64,000 nt of DNA from Rhodococcus sp. P-2 (GTDB lineage: Bacteria > Actinomycetota > Actinomycetes > Mycobacteriales > Mycobacteriaceae). The translations under genes and the position numbers were made by a program. Positions 1-8,399 of this stretch are shown here, piece after piece; the stretch's first letter is position 1, and each line of letters opens with the position of its first letter. The notes under the pieces are model-generated. The model did no database searches. It saw only the letters and a program-made list of their open reading frames with translations, and was not told the origin of the DNA. Location of the stretch: NCBI RefSeq assembly GCF_016598535.1, contig NZ_CP066779.1, positions 310,001-374,000 of the forward strand, in the 5' to 3' direction.

Positions 1-2
1 CC

Positions 3-74
3 GACCCGGATGCGGCGTCCGATCCGGACTTCGTCAAAACGGTCATCGCGATTCCTCGAATGAAGGTGCCTTAA
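3..74 (+). CDS. C-terminal end of an unidentified protein (partial)
   Basis: The third forward frame is open from the window edge to a TAA at 72-74 and encodes 23 residues ending IPRMKVP. Most of its codons end in G or C, as in the real genes nearby; the other two forward frames also end soon after. It is too short to assign a family. It may be the tail of a gene on the same strand as the TetR gene that follows 55 bases later. Coding status is moderately likely; function is unknown. Confidence 0.45.
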   Translation, partial: DPDAASDPDFVKTVIAIPRMKVP

Positions 75-129
75 GGCATTGAATGATTACTTAAGTCGAA
101 ACTAAGCTATCCGGTGATAACGTGTCAAC

Positions 130-765
130 ATGTCGATCGGTGCAGCTGAACCACGTACCCGCAGGATGAGCGCACCGGAACGTCGCGCACTGGTCCTTGC
201 CGCGGCAACGCGAGCGTTCGCAAAGGGCGGATATTCCGGCACCAGCACGGACGCCGTGGCCAAGGAAGCCGGCGTCTCGCAGCCGTACGTCGTGCGCATG
301 TTCGGAACCAAGGCCGATTTGTTCCACGCGGTGTTCACGCGCGCGCTCGACGAAATCGTCCGCACCTTCAACGACAAATTGGACACCGTCACAATCGATC
401 CGAGCAATCCGCAGTTCTGGGCCGAACTCGGATCCGCCTACGGCGAGCTGGTTCTCGACCGGGATCTACTGCTTGTCATGTTGCACGGCTTCGCAACCAG
501 CACCGACGACGTCGCCGCGGTGTCCCGGAACGCCATGTCCGGCATCTACACCTTGCTGCGTGAGCGGACCGGTTGCACGCCCGAGCAAGCGCGCTTGTTC
601 ATCGCGAACGGCATGCTGATCAACAATCTGCTCGCGATGATGGCACCCGAGCACGCCGAAGAAGATCCGGCCCTCGGCGAACTGTGGGGCAGCGTCTTCA
701 GCGACTCGACTGCAATCACTCTCACCGGCGACGAATCCTCGAGCGAAACCGACACCGTTTCCTGA
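130..765 (+). CDS. TetR/AcrR family transcriptional regulator
   Basis: A 211-residue DNA-binding repressor-type protein. Residues about 15-62 form the TetR helix-turn-helix (ATRAFAKGGYSGTST... GVSQPYVVRMFGTKADLF), and the remainder is the variable ligand-binding helical domain. The usual family length is 190-220. The start ATG lies in CAACATGTCG with no clear Shine-Dalgarno sequence, so the message may be leaderless or a nearby start may be used. It is followed on the same strand by a SnoaL-like gene and an SDR gene (gap about 90 bases to the chosen start), so it probably controls that small catabolic or detoxification operon. The ligand cannot be read from sequence. Confidence 0.88.
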   Translation: MSIGAAEPRTRRMSAPERRALVLAAATRAFAKGGYSGTSTDAVAKEAGVSQPYVVRMFGTKADLFHAVFTRALDEIVRTFNDKLDTVTIDPSNPQFWAELGSAYGELVLDRDLLLVMLHGFATSTDDVAAVSRNAMSGIYTLLRERTGCTPEQARLFIANGMLINNLLAMMAPEHAEEDPALGELWGSVFSDSTAITLTGDESSSETDTVS

Positions 766-858
766 CCGGTCACTGGGAAAAACTACACACATGTGACTGA
801 GGACACCCTACAGTCGATCCGACATGTCTCCGGGAAACCCAGACGAAAAGGACCGACG

Positions 859-1356
859 GTGGATCTCGCACAACGCCTCGACGCGCTCGAACAGATCGAG
901 GAAATCAAGAAGCTCAAACATGGCTACTGGCGAGCCTGTGACGCCAAGGATCCGGTTCGGTTCCGCAGCAGCTTCATCCGTTCAGGAGCATCGATCGACT
1001 ACGGCCGCCTCGGCTCGTTCGACGACGCCGGGCCGATGGCGGACATCTTCGAGAAGATCGCTCTTCGGAAGATCGACGGCCGGTACGCGGTCCTCGACAT
1101 GCATCACGGATTGCATCCCGACATCGCACTGACCTCGGAGACGTCGGCGGTGGGGCGATGGACCCTGCAGTTCCGCCAGATCGACACTGTCGGGCGCACC
1201 GAGAAGTTGATGACCGGCGAATACGACGACAAATACGTGATCGAGGACGGTGTGTGGAAAATGAGTCAATGCCATTTCACGGAGACGTGGTCGATTACGA
1301 CCCCCCTGTCCCCGGACGCTGATATCGCCGAGGGTTCGTTGGGTGGGCTGCGATGA
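859..1356 (+). CDS. SnoaL-like / NTF2-fold protein
   Basis: A 165-residue protein of the SnoaL_4/NTF2-like cone fold, a family that includes dehydratases, isomerases and ring-hydroxylating dioxygenase small subunits. The start pattern LEQIEEIKKLKHGYWRACDA followed by a short acidic segment and a C-terminal beta sheet (DGVWKMSQCHFTETW) is typical. The open frame extends upstream to 793, but the GTG at 859 has AAAAGGA seven bases ahead and removes a non-conserved extension, so it is preferred. The TGA stop overlaps the ATG of the downstream SDR (ATGA), which indicates translational coupling. The two products probably act on the same substrate; its identity is unknown. Confidence 0.8.
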   Translation: MDLAQRLDALEQIEEIKKLKHGYWRACDAKDPVRFRSSFIRSGASIDYGRLGSFDDAGPMADIFEKIALRKIDGRYAVLDMHHGLHPDIALTSETSAVGRWTLQFRQIDTVGRTEKLMTGEYDDKYVIEDGVWKMSQCHFTETWSITTPLSPDADIAEGSLGGLR

Positions 1357-2186
1357 CGACGAACGGAAAAGTTGCGCTCGTAACCGGAGCCAGCCGGAGC
1401 GTCGGCAAGGGCATTGCCCTCGCCCTGGGAAGCGACGGCTGGACGGTGTACGTGACGGCGAGAGGAACCGTCGGCGCCGACAGCCCCCTCGATCGCACCG
1501 CAGCGGAGATCACCGAACGCGGTGGTCACGGCATTGCCGTGCAGTGCGATCACGCCGACGATCAACAGATCGTCGACCTGTTTGCACGTATCGCCGAGGA
1601 ACAGTCCGGCCGCCTCGATCTTCTGGTCAACAACGTCTGGGCCAATCCGGCGGGCTATGCAGGCTTCGCCGATCCGTTCTGGAAGAGGCCGATCGACGAT
1701 TGGGATTCGCTGATCGGGATCGGCCTGCGCGCTCACTACGTTGCTTCGGTGGAAGCGGCGAAGTTGATGGTTCCCCGAGGCAGTGGAGTGATCGGCAACA
1801 TCTCGTCGTTCGGGACCCGCGGGTACCTGCACTCTGTGCTGTACGGGATGTCGAAGGCAGGCCTGGACAAGATGGCCGCGGACATGGCTGTCGAATTGAA
1901 GGGAACCGGCGTCACCGCACTTTCCTTCTGGCTCGGGTTGATCCGCAACGAGCGGATGGAGGCGAGTGGGATCGAGAGCTTCGAAGGCTTCTCACTGGCC
2001 GAGGCCGAAACCCCGGAGTTCGTCGGCCAAGTCATCACTGCATTGGCCAACGATCCGGAAGTGAACGCGCGAAGCGGTCACACACTGATCACGGCGGAGA
2101 CAGCCGTCGAGTACGGAATCACCGACGCCAACGGGAAACAACCTGCGTCACACCGCAGTGCCTTCGGTGGCGGCCCGCTTTTCTGA
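1353..2186 (+). CDS. Short-chain dehydrogenase/reductase (SDR)
   Basis: A 277-residue NAD(P)-dependent oxidoreductase. The N-terminal cofactor motif TGASRSVGKG lies near residues 11-20, the NNVW segment corresponds to the NNAG motif, and the catalytic Tyr-x-x-x-Lys is in YGMSK near residue 164-168. The Ser before it sits in NISSFG. The start overlaps the stop of the SnoaL-like gene by four bases. The 3' end overlaps the convergent EamA transporter gene by 39 bases. Together with the TetR and SnoaL-like genes this looks like a small inducible catabolic operon. The substrate is not predictable. Confidence 0.9.
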   Translation: MTTNGKVALVTGASRSVGKGIALALGSDGWTVYVTARGTVGADSPLDRTAAEITERGGHGIAVQCDHADDQQIVDLFARIAEEQSGRLDLLVNNVWANPAGYAGFADPFWKRPIDDWDSLIGIGLRAHYVASVEAAKLMVPRGSGVIGNISSFGTRGYLHSVLYGMSKAGLDKMAADMAVELKGTGVTALSFWLGLIRNERMEASGIESFEGFSLAEAETPEFVGQVITALANDPEVNARSGHTLITAETAVEYGITDANGKQPASHRSAFGGGPLF

Positions 2187-3152
2187 ATCATCGGTGGCAG
2201 TAGACGCGTCGCGTGCCGGCACAGCACGCGGCGCTGCCACTCGGGCCTTCAGGGCAAGCCAGGCACACCCGATGACGACGACGCCGCCGGCCACGATCGA
2301 GGGTGACAACGCCTCACCGAGTATGAGCGCCGACCAGGCAATGCTGAGCACCGGTTGAACCAACTGTGTTTGGCTCACTGTGGAAATGGGGCCGATCGCC
2401 AGACCTCGGTACCAGGGAAAGAATCCGAGAAACATACTCACGCATCCCAGGTACGCAAACGAAAGCCACGAGTTGATATCGGCAGAGACCGGAGCCTGTG
2501 CCATGGACGCAACCGTCAACGCAATCGTGACCGGCAGTCCGAGAATCAATGCCCAGGCAATCGTCTGCCACGACCCGATCTCGCGGGCCAGCAACGCACC
2601 TTCCGAATATGCCAGCGCTGCACAGACAACCGCGGCGAACAGAAGAAGATCAGCGAGATGGAACGAGCCGAGTCCGCCGTTGGCGACGGCCACGAATCCG
2701 ACGACGGACACCGCACCGGCGGCGCTCGCCCACCAGAATCCCTTACTGGGACGCTCTTTTCCTCGAACGACGGCAAATACCGCAGTCGCCGCGGGAAGCA
2801 ACCCAATCACGACTGCCGCGTGACTCGCCGGCGAGGTCTGCAATGCAAACGTGGTGAACAGTGAAAACCCCAGTACTGCACCAACGGTCACGAGTGCGAT
2901 GCGCAACCATTGCCGAAGTGTCGGAAGCGTCGCGCGAGTAACCGACAGCATCACAATCGCAAGGGCTCCGGCGACGACGGCGCGGCCCGCACCGACGAAC
3001 AGTGGGTCGAGATCCTCGACGGCGACCCGCGTGAGCGGAACGGTGAACGAGAACGCCAGCACTCCGAGCAATCCCCACAACAAACCGGATCGTGACGATG
3101 CCACCGGTAGCGGTGCCTGTGACGCAACGATAGCGCTACTCTTCATACTCAT
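2148..3152 (-). CDS. EamA/RhaT-type DMT superfamily permease
   Basis: A protein of about 334 residues with ten predicted hydrophobic helices in two homologous EamA halves (first GLLWGLLGVLAFSF..., second starting near FAAVVCAALAYSEG). These ten-helix carriers export or import metabolites such as amino acids across the cytoplasmic membrane. The open frame begins at a TTG at 3158, but ATG codons at 3152 and 3146 are more probable starts; neither has a strong ribosome-binding site. The charged C-terminal tail after the last helix overlaps the end of the convergent SDR gene. The genomic context does not identify a substrate. Confidence 0.85.
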   Translation of the reverse strand: MSMKSSAIVASQAPLPVASSRSGLLWGLLGVLAFSFTVPLTRVAVEDLDPLFVGAGRAVVAGALAIVMLSVTRATLPTLRQWLRIALVTVGAVLGFSLFTTFALQTSPASHAAVVIGLLPAATAVFAVVRGKERPSKGFWWASAAGAVSVVGFVAVANGGLGSFHLADLLLFAAVVCAALAYSEGALLAREIGSWQTIAWALILGLPVTIALTVASMAQAPVSADINSWLSFAYLGCVSMFLGFFPWYRGLAIGPISTVSQTQLVQPVLSIAWSALILGEALSPSIVAGGVVVIGCAWLALKARVAAPRAVPARDASTATDDSEKRAATEGTAV

Positions 3153-3196
3153 GTTCAACGATAGCAGTAGCGCGCCAAGCTACGAAACTGACATTT

Positions 3197-4492
3197 TCAG
3201 ATGCGCACCCGCGTGCAGGAGATCGACACTGCACCGAGCAGTCCGACGATTGCGAAAGCGTAGAAGCCCCACGGCACGGCGTACCCCGCACCCAGGAGAA
3301 CTCCACCCAGAATCGGGCCACAGATGGCACCGACCCGGCCGACGCCTGCCGACCATCCGAGCGCTGTCGCGCGAATCCGAGGTGGATGATTGGCGCTGGT
3401 GAAGGCGTAGACCAATACCTGCGCACTGAACACGAAACATCCGGCGAGGAAGACCATCACGTAGATCCCGAACGACACCTTCACGCTCAGTAGCGCCAGG
3501 AACAACGCCGCTCCGGCAAACCACACGATGGCTGCGGTACGCGGGCCGATCTTGTTCGCCACACCCCCGGCGATCAACAGTCCGACGACGGCTCCGGCAT
3601 TGAGGATCAGAAGGAACGTCAACGACGCTCCGAGGTTGTATCCGGCCTCGCGCATGATTGTCGGAAGCCACGTGTTCAATCCGTAGACGAGCAGCAAGCC
3701 CATGAAACTGGTGATCCAGATGGCGATGCTGTTACGCAGGAACTTCGAAGAGAACAGTGCGCGAACGGGATTGGCAGCTTCGGCGCGCCCAGCTTCGGAC
3801 GTAGGCGCAGCCTCGAGTTCGACGCCGTAGCGGGCAGCGATTTCCTCGGCCTCGGCACGCTTTCCGTGAGCGAGAAGGTATGACGGGGATTCCGGCAGAT
3901 ACCGCAACATGAGTGGAATGAGGACGACGGCAGGAAGTGCGCCGACAACGAACATCGCTCGCCAACCGAAAGGCTCGATCACGACGAGCGCCAGCGCGGC
4001 GGTGGCAACGGCGCCCACGTGATAGCCGGTCATCAGCATGGTCGACGCAGATCCCCCGCCTTGCTTCTTCGAGAATTCGTTGACCAGAGCCAATGCCGTC
4101 GGCAGGGCGCCACCCAGTCCCACACCGGCGAGGAAGCGCAGCAGTCCGAAGATGAACGGATTGGGCGCAACTGCGCACAACAGAGTCAGAATCGAGAATG
4201 CGGCAACGGCGTACAGCAGCGCGCGGCGTCGACCGATGACGTCGGTGAGAGTGCCGATGACGAGGGCGCCGATGGTCATGCCGATGAGCCCGAAGGTCGA
4301 GATCATCGTGATCGTGCCGGTACTCAATCCCCACGCGTCGTAGTCGAGAAGCGAAGGAATGACAGCGCCGAGTACGACCAGGTCGAATCCGTCCAGAAGC
4401 ACAGCGATCCAACACAAAGGCGCCACCCACATTGCGGCACGCGCCCCACGCGAACCGGTAATTGAACTCGACTGCGTATGCGGTGCGGTCAT
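3197..4492 (-). CDS. MFS transporter, aromatic acid:H+ symporter (AAHS) type
   Basis: A 12-helix major facilitator of about 431 residues. The segment LDGFDLVVLGAVIP in the first helix carries the DGFD signature of the aromatic acid/H+ symporter group (PcaK, BenK and gentisate carriers), and the loop 2-3 motif TDVIGRRRALL matches the MFS consensus. It should import an aromatic acid across the inner membrane. The open frame begins with GTG at 4510, but ATG 4492 is preceded by GAGGA at good spacing and is preferred. A palindrome upstream at 4562-4576 suggests control by an IclR- or MarR-type regulator not encoded next to it. No ring-degrading gene is adjacent. Confidence 0.88.
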   Translation of the reverse strand: MTAPHTQSSSITGSRGARAAMWVAPLCWIAVLLDGFDLVVLGAVIPSLLDYDAWGLSTGTITMISTFGLIGMTIGALVIGTLTDVIGRRRALLYAVAAFSILTLLCAVAPNPFIFGLLRFLAGVGLGGALPTALALVNEFSKKQGGGSASTMLMTGYHVGAVATAALALVVIEPFGWRAMFVVGALPAVVLIPLMLRYLPESPSYLLAHGKRAEAEEIAARYGVELEAAPTSEAGRAEAANPVRALFSSKFLRNSIAIWITSFMGLLLVYGLNTWLPTIMREAGYNLGASLTFLLILNAGAVVGLLIAGGVANKIGPRTAAIVWFAGAALFLALLSVKVSFGIYVMVFLAGCFVFSAQVLVYAFTSANHPPRIRATALGWSAGVGRVGAICGPILGGVLLGAGYAVPWGFYAFAIVGLLGAVSISCTRVRI

Positions 4493-4561
4493 CGGATCCT
4501 CGACATTCACTGCTTGGGGGCGTTCGCGACCGGTTCGGATCCAGTAGTTCAGATCGAAAAT

Positions 4562-4576
4562 GTTCGCATTGCGAAC
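4562..4576. promoter_or_regulatory. Palindromic operator candidate (GTTCGC-ATT-GCGAAC)
   Basis: A perfect 6-bp inverted repeat with a 3-bp centre lies between the divergent MFS transporter (start 4492) and the PPOX-type gene (start 4651), followed by a further half-like GTTC at 4580. The position, about 70 bases upstream of the transporter start, suits a repressor or activator site. Seen in sequence; the cognate regulator is unknown. Confidence 0.5.
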
Positions 4577-4650
4577 GCATGTTCATAATTAGCACATCGA
4601 TTGTGTACGGAGTCACAACGCCGTGTCAAACGTCGCGGTAATCTCGAGGA

Positions 4651-5076
4651 ATGGCACTCTCCGAAAATGAGCGTGAACAGTTTCTGGCCGAACCCCACAT
4701 CGGGGCGCTGTCCGTAGCGGACGGCGCCGAACGCGGTCCCTTGACCGTCCCGATCTGGTACCTGTACTCGCCCGGTGGCAAACCATGGATCCTCACGGGC
4801 AAGGATTCACGAAAGGCACGACTCATCGAGTCGGCCGGACATTTCTCGTTGATGGCCGAAAGGCTCGATCCGACAATCCGTTACGTCAGCGTCAGCGGAT
4901 CCGTCGACAAGATCGTTCCGGGCACCGACGAGATGCTGGTCGAAGTCTCGCGGCGTTATTTGACCCCGGACAAGGTCGACGGGTATCTCGAATTCGCGCG
5001 ATCGCAGTTGGGTGAGCAGGTAGCGATCTACATGAATCCGCAGCACTGGCTGTCTGCGGATCTCGGGGCGATCTGA
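4651..5076 (+). CDS. Pyridoxamine 5'-phosphate oxidase-fold protein
   Basis: A 141-residue single-domain split beta-barrel protein (PPOX family; binds FMN, F420 or heme in characterised relatives). The order of segments is typical: an N-terminal helix ENEREQFLAEPHIGALSVA, then the strand VPIWYLYSPGGKPWI, a TGKDSRKARLIE segment that usually contacts the cofactor phosphate, and a long C-terminal helix. It probably acts as a small cytoplasmic oxidoreductase. It stands alone between the divergent transporter gene and a strong terminator hairpin. Which cofactor it uses cannot be told from sequence. Confidence 0.8.
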   Translation: MALSENEREQFLAEPHIGALSVADGAERGPLTVPIWYLYSPGGKPWILTGKDSRKARLIESAGHFSLMAERLDPTIRYVSVSGSVDKIVPGTDEMLVEVSRRYLTPDKVDGYLEFARSQLGEQVAIYMNPQHWLSADLGAI

Positions 5077-5097
5077 CACTTCACCGAAAAGCGAAGA

Positions 5098-5124
5098 CTC
5101 GGCGCGCCGGAGTGGCGCGCCGAG
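5098..5124. terminator. Convergent hairpin terminator
   Basis: An 11-bp perfect stem (CTCGGCGCGCC / GGCGCGCCGAG) with a 5-base loop lies between the convergent ends of the PPOX-type gene (5076) and the NTF2-like gene (5153). There is no long U tract, but its strength and position fit a bidirectional terminator. Confidence 0.65.
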
Positions 5125-5152
5125 CCTGTCCTGCATTCGAGTGTTCTCGGTA

Positions 5153-5932
5153 TCAGCTTTCGGTGAAGAAGCGCACCCGATTGAGGCGATGACCGCTCGC
5201 CTCGAAGCCGAACAGTGCGATGGCCGGTTCTCCGCACACGACTACGCTCGCCGTCACAGTGCGACCGGCAACCAGCATCTTGCTCTTCGTCACGCCGGTG
5301 AGCAGAGCGTTGACATCAGCATTGGACAACGGCGTGCCCGCCGGAAGCTCGACGGGCACCGGCGGCGTTCGACCGACAGCGGCCGCCTCGAGGAACCGCG
5401 AAGCTGCCTTCTTGCCTGTGTCTCCGACGCCGAAGATGCCGCGCGAGAATCCGAGCGCTCCCCCGATCCCCTGGTTCGAGAGCAACTGCGGAGTCAGTTT
5501 CGCGGCCGCCTTCACCCCGGCAACGCCGGCGGTAGCGAGCTGGCTCAGCATCGTCGCCAATTCCCAATGCGCATAGAGGGTTCCGATCCGCAACGAATCC
5601 GGCTCCCCCACCAAGTCGTAGCGCAAATGCATCGGCACGTCGAGGACGACTCCAGTCGACATCTCGGTAGCGAGGCTCAAATCACGCCACACCGTGCGGC
5701 CGCACACGATGTCTCGCTCGACATGGAAGGTGATCGAGTTGGGGGCGATGAACGTGTCGTAGAAACTCTCGATCGCCGCCTGACCGTTGTGCGGACGTGA
5801 ACCTACCGGGTCGTTGATCTGGCCCTCTTCGGCAAACAGGGCAACCCAGGTCGAGCGGTCATGCGCGCCGACGGCTTTCGGGGATCCCTCCACGACGGCC
5901 ATCAACTGCTCGCGCGTCACCGGGGCCGTCAT
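5153..5932 (-). CDS. NTF2/SnoaL-like domain protein linked to an acyl-CoA dehydrogenase
   Basis: About 259 residues. The first 150 form an NTF2-like domain of the ketosteroid isomerase type (segments AVGAHDRSTWVALFAEEG, DPVGSRPHNG and IESFYDTFI). The rest is Ala/Gly/Leu-rich with hydrophobic stretches and no clear family. The chosen ATG at 5932 overlaps the stop of the upstream acyl-CoA dehydrogenase (ATGA), so the pair is translationally coupled; the open frame 15 codons further upstream lies inside that gene. Known family members are isomerases, dehydratases or epoxide hydrolases. With the dehydrogenase it may process a CoA-linked lipid or steroid-like substrate; this is inference. Confidence 0.75.
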   Translation of the reverse strand: MTAPVTREQLMAVVEGSPKAVGAHDRSTWVALFAEEGQINDPVGSRPHNGQAAIESFYDTFIAPNSITFHVERDIVCGRTVWRDLSLATEMSTGVVLDVPMHLRYDLVGEPDSLRIGTLYAHWELATMLSQLATAGVAGVKAAAKLTPQLLSNQGIGGALGFSRGIFGVGDTGKKAASRFLEAAAVGRTPPVPVELPAGTPLSNADVNALLTGVTKSKMLVAGRTVTASVVVCGEPAIALFGFEASGHRLNRVRFFTES

Positions 5933-7659
5933 GCGCGCATCTCGTATGCACCGTCGTACGCCTTGACCTGCTGCCACACCCGGTCGAAGCGTTCACTGTC
6001 GACGACAGGCTTCCGCACCGCGGCCAAGGCCCACTTCTGCTGCTCCGGCGTCGACGACGGCTTTCCGTGCAGTGCGATCGCGTATCCCGAGAAGTCGCGG
6101 ATCTGGAAGTCGAAGATCTGATCGACGACGTCGGCGTCGAGCCCGCCGATCTCGGCCTGCTCGAGAATCAGATGGCCGTAGACAACGAGGGAGAACAGGT
6201 GCCCCACGTTGAGCATGAAGTCGAGATCCTTTTGCTGCTGCGCGTCCGGCGCTGCCGCAGTGAGCAATTCGGTGAGCGCGATAGCCTGCTCGTAGAAACG
6301 AGCGACGTTCGGAATCGACGAGTGCTTCTCGTAGACGGGCTTCCACTCGTGGAACTGAATCTTCGCAGCGCCGCGGGTAGGCCCCTGATTCCAGAAGAAC
6401 TCGTCATCGGCGGCGTCGTCACGAGTAACGATCTCCGGGAACTGCGCCGAATTGAACAGATAGTTCGGCAAGAACTTGAGGATCAGGCCGACGTTGACGT
6501 GGACGGTGCCCTCGAGTTTGGGCAGCGTGCCGATCATCTGCGCTGCCTCACGGAAGTACGTGGACTTCTCGTAGCCCTTGGCTGCGATCACGTCGTGGAG
6601 CAAGCCGACGACCTTCTCACCTTCCGAGGTGACCTTGGCCTTGGTCATGGGGTTGAACAGCAGATAGCGACGGTCTTCGAGGCTGGCGCTGCGGAAGTAG
6701 TCGACCGCCCGGGCACTGAACTGTTTCATCGCGATGAGACGTGAGTACGCGTCGACGAATGCGGCGCGAACGTGGGCGAAGTCCGTGACCGGATTGCCGT
6801 AGAGAATTCGATTCTGCGCGTGAGTGATTGCCTCGAAGAACGCATGTTCGGTGATCCCGATGGAGCCGGTGCAGAGGTTGAACTTTCCGACGTTGACCGT
6901 GTTGAGCGCGGCCTCGAATGCGGCGACGCCGGCGTGCAGAATGTCTTCCTCACGGACCGGGTAGTCGTCGAGGCGGAAATTGCTGACGTACATCTGGCCG
7001 CGCAGGACGTTGTCCACGAGTTGATAATTCGGATGTGCGCTGTCGGCGACGAAGAACACGTAGCCTTCGGGACCCTCGACGTCGGTACGACGCCCGAACA
7101 CCGACACCATCCCGGCTACGTTGCCGTTCCCGATGTAGTACTTCTCGCCGCTCGCACGGAAGGCGACATCACCGTCGGCGGGAGTGAGAAGCATGTCGGT
7201 GGAGTACACGTCGGCGCCGTGGTCGCGCTCGGACAGTCCGAACGCCATGACTCCACCATCGGCGAGTTCCTGTGCTGCACGCTTCTTCGCTGCGTCGTTG
7301 TCACTCATCCAGATCGGTCCGAGTCCGAGGATCGTGACCTGCCACGCGTACCAGTACGCCAGCCCGTAGAAACCGAAGATCTCACTCAGAGCTGCGTTGC
7401 GGGCACCGTCCCAACGACGGTTCTCGTCACCGTCGGCGAACGCCGCCGGAGTCTGGAACGTGGCGAACAACTTCTCCTTGCCGACGAACTCGAGAAAGTC
7501 GGAAACCCACACTGCGTCGAGGTCGTCCTGAAGCAGTTGCTTCTTGCCGCGGTTCTCGAACCATTCGATCGTGGCTCGCAGCAAACGGCGGGTCTCAGGA
7601 TCGAACTGAGCGGGGTCGTAAGTATGGGGGTTGAAGAGCAATCCATCGGTGCCAGACAC
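5929..7659 (-). CDS. Acyl-CoA dehydrogenase family protein
   Basis: A 576-residue flavoprotein. The central segment VMAFGLSERDHGADVYSTDM is the FAD/substrate beta-barrel signature region, GEKYYIGNGNVAG matches the following strand, and the C-terminal helical domain contains GSIGITEHAFFEAITHAQNR. It is longer than the short-chain enzymes (about 380 residues) and has N- and C-terminal extensions as in long mycobacterial FadE proteins. The start is GTG 7659, with AAAGG eight bases upstream; the open frame to 7785 adds a non-conserved leader. It is the first gene of a coupled pair with the NTF2-like protein. It should oxidise an acyl-CoA thioester at C2-C3; chain type unknown. Confidence 0.88.
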   Translation of the reverse strand: MSGTDGLLFNPHTYDPAQFDPETRRLLRATIEWFENRGKKQLLQDDLDAVWVSDFLEFVGKEKLFATFQTPAAFADGDENRRWDGARNAALSEIFGFYGLAYWYAWQVTILGLGPIWMSDNDAAKKRAAQELADGGVMAFGLSERDHGADVYSTDMLLTPADGDVAFRASGEKYYIGNGNVAGMVSVFGRRTDVEGPEGYVFFVADSAHPNYQLVDNVLRGQMYVSNFRLDDYPVREEDILHAGVAAFEAALNTVNVGKFNLCTGSIGITEHAFFEAITHAQNRILYGNPVTDFAHVRAAFVDAYSRLIAMKQFSARAVDYFRSASLEDRRYLLFNPMTKAKVTSEGEKVVGLLHDVIAAKGYEKSTYFREAAQMIGTLPKLEGTVHVNVGLILKFLPNYLFNSAQFPEIVTRDDAADDEFFWNQGPTRGAAKIQFHEWKPVYEKHSSIPNVARFYEQAIALTELLTAAAPDAQQQKDLDFMLNVGHLFSLVVYGHLILEQAEIGGLDADVVDQIFDFQIRDFSGYAIALHGKPSSTPEQQKWALAAVRKPVVDSERFDRVWQQVKAYDGAYEMRA

Positions 7660-7717
7660 GTCATTACCTTTCGTCGATGACGCTAAACTACCAGCGGGTA
7701 ACTTTCCGCGGTGCGAT

Positions 7718-8383
7718 TCATGGAAGACCTGCGATTCTTCGCGAATGCCACAGGTCCATAGGATTCCACGTGCCGGCCCGAGCACGGGTGATCGGGTAGC
7801 ACGCCAACCCGAGCAACAACGCAGACATGTGGCCGATTGCGGTGAAATTGGTGGCGAAAATCAGAGGTACACCGTAGAAGAGCAACAAGCCCGCGAGATA
7901 GACGTACCGCCACGGATCGACGATGCGGTACAACAGAATCCCCATGATGCCGGCCAGACCGTAGCTCACGCCCACGTCGAGAGTGTTGACCGCCGACTCC
8001 GCCACGTAGCCGTGCCGAATACCTTCGTACAGAACACCTTCGCTGATGTACGTGGCTCCGACATGGGCGATGACGACAACACACAGCCACCGCCACGTCC
8101 CGAGCCAACGCTCAGCCGTGGCATGAAAGATGGTGAACAGAACCAGGTATCCCAACCACCCGCCACCTTCGAGCCAGAAGGCACTCGAGAACAGGACTCG
8201 TAGCGGGTCTTCGGCCAGGTGATGCAGATTGGTCGAGCGCTTGCCGAGAAAACGCTCCTCGACATTGTCAGGCAGATGCCGCAGGAACAGTGTGGTGAAC
8301 AGCAGGGCAAGCAACCAGACGTATGTACCGGGAGCACTGCGCACCCATCGCCATGCCGCCTTTGCTGCCCCCAGCATCCTCAC
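7718..8383 (-). CDS. Rhomboid-like integral membrane protein
   Basis: A 221-residue membrane protein with about six hydrophobic helices. It has the pattern expected of a rhomboid intramembrane serine protease: a Gly-x-Ser-x motif in DVGVSYGLAG (near residue 142) and a His near the start of a late helix in IGHMSALLLG (near residue 184), the two elements of the Ser-His dyad. Rhomboids usually have GxSG, and here the fourth position is Tyr, so activity is uncertain. It starts with GTG 8383, directly downstream of the O-methyltransferase gene (16-base gap), suggesting co-transcription. No substrate is apparent. Confidence 0.72.
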   Translation of the reverse strand: MRMLGAAKAAWRWVRSAPGTYVWLLALLFTTLFLRHLPDNVEERFLGKRSTNLHHLAEDPLRVLFSSAFWLEGGGWLGYLVLFTIFHATAERWLGTWRWLCVVVIAHVGATYISEGVLYEGIRHGYVAESAVNTLDVGVSYGLAGIMGILLYRIVDPWRYVYLAGLLLFYGVPLIFATNFTAIGHMSALLLGLACYPITRARAGTWNPMDLWHSRRIAGLP

Positions 8384-8399
8384 CGCTTCGAGTCTGCGC

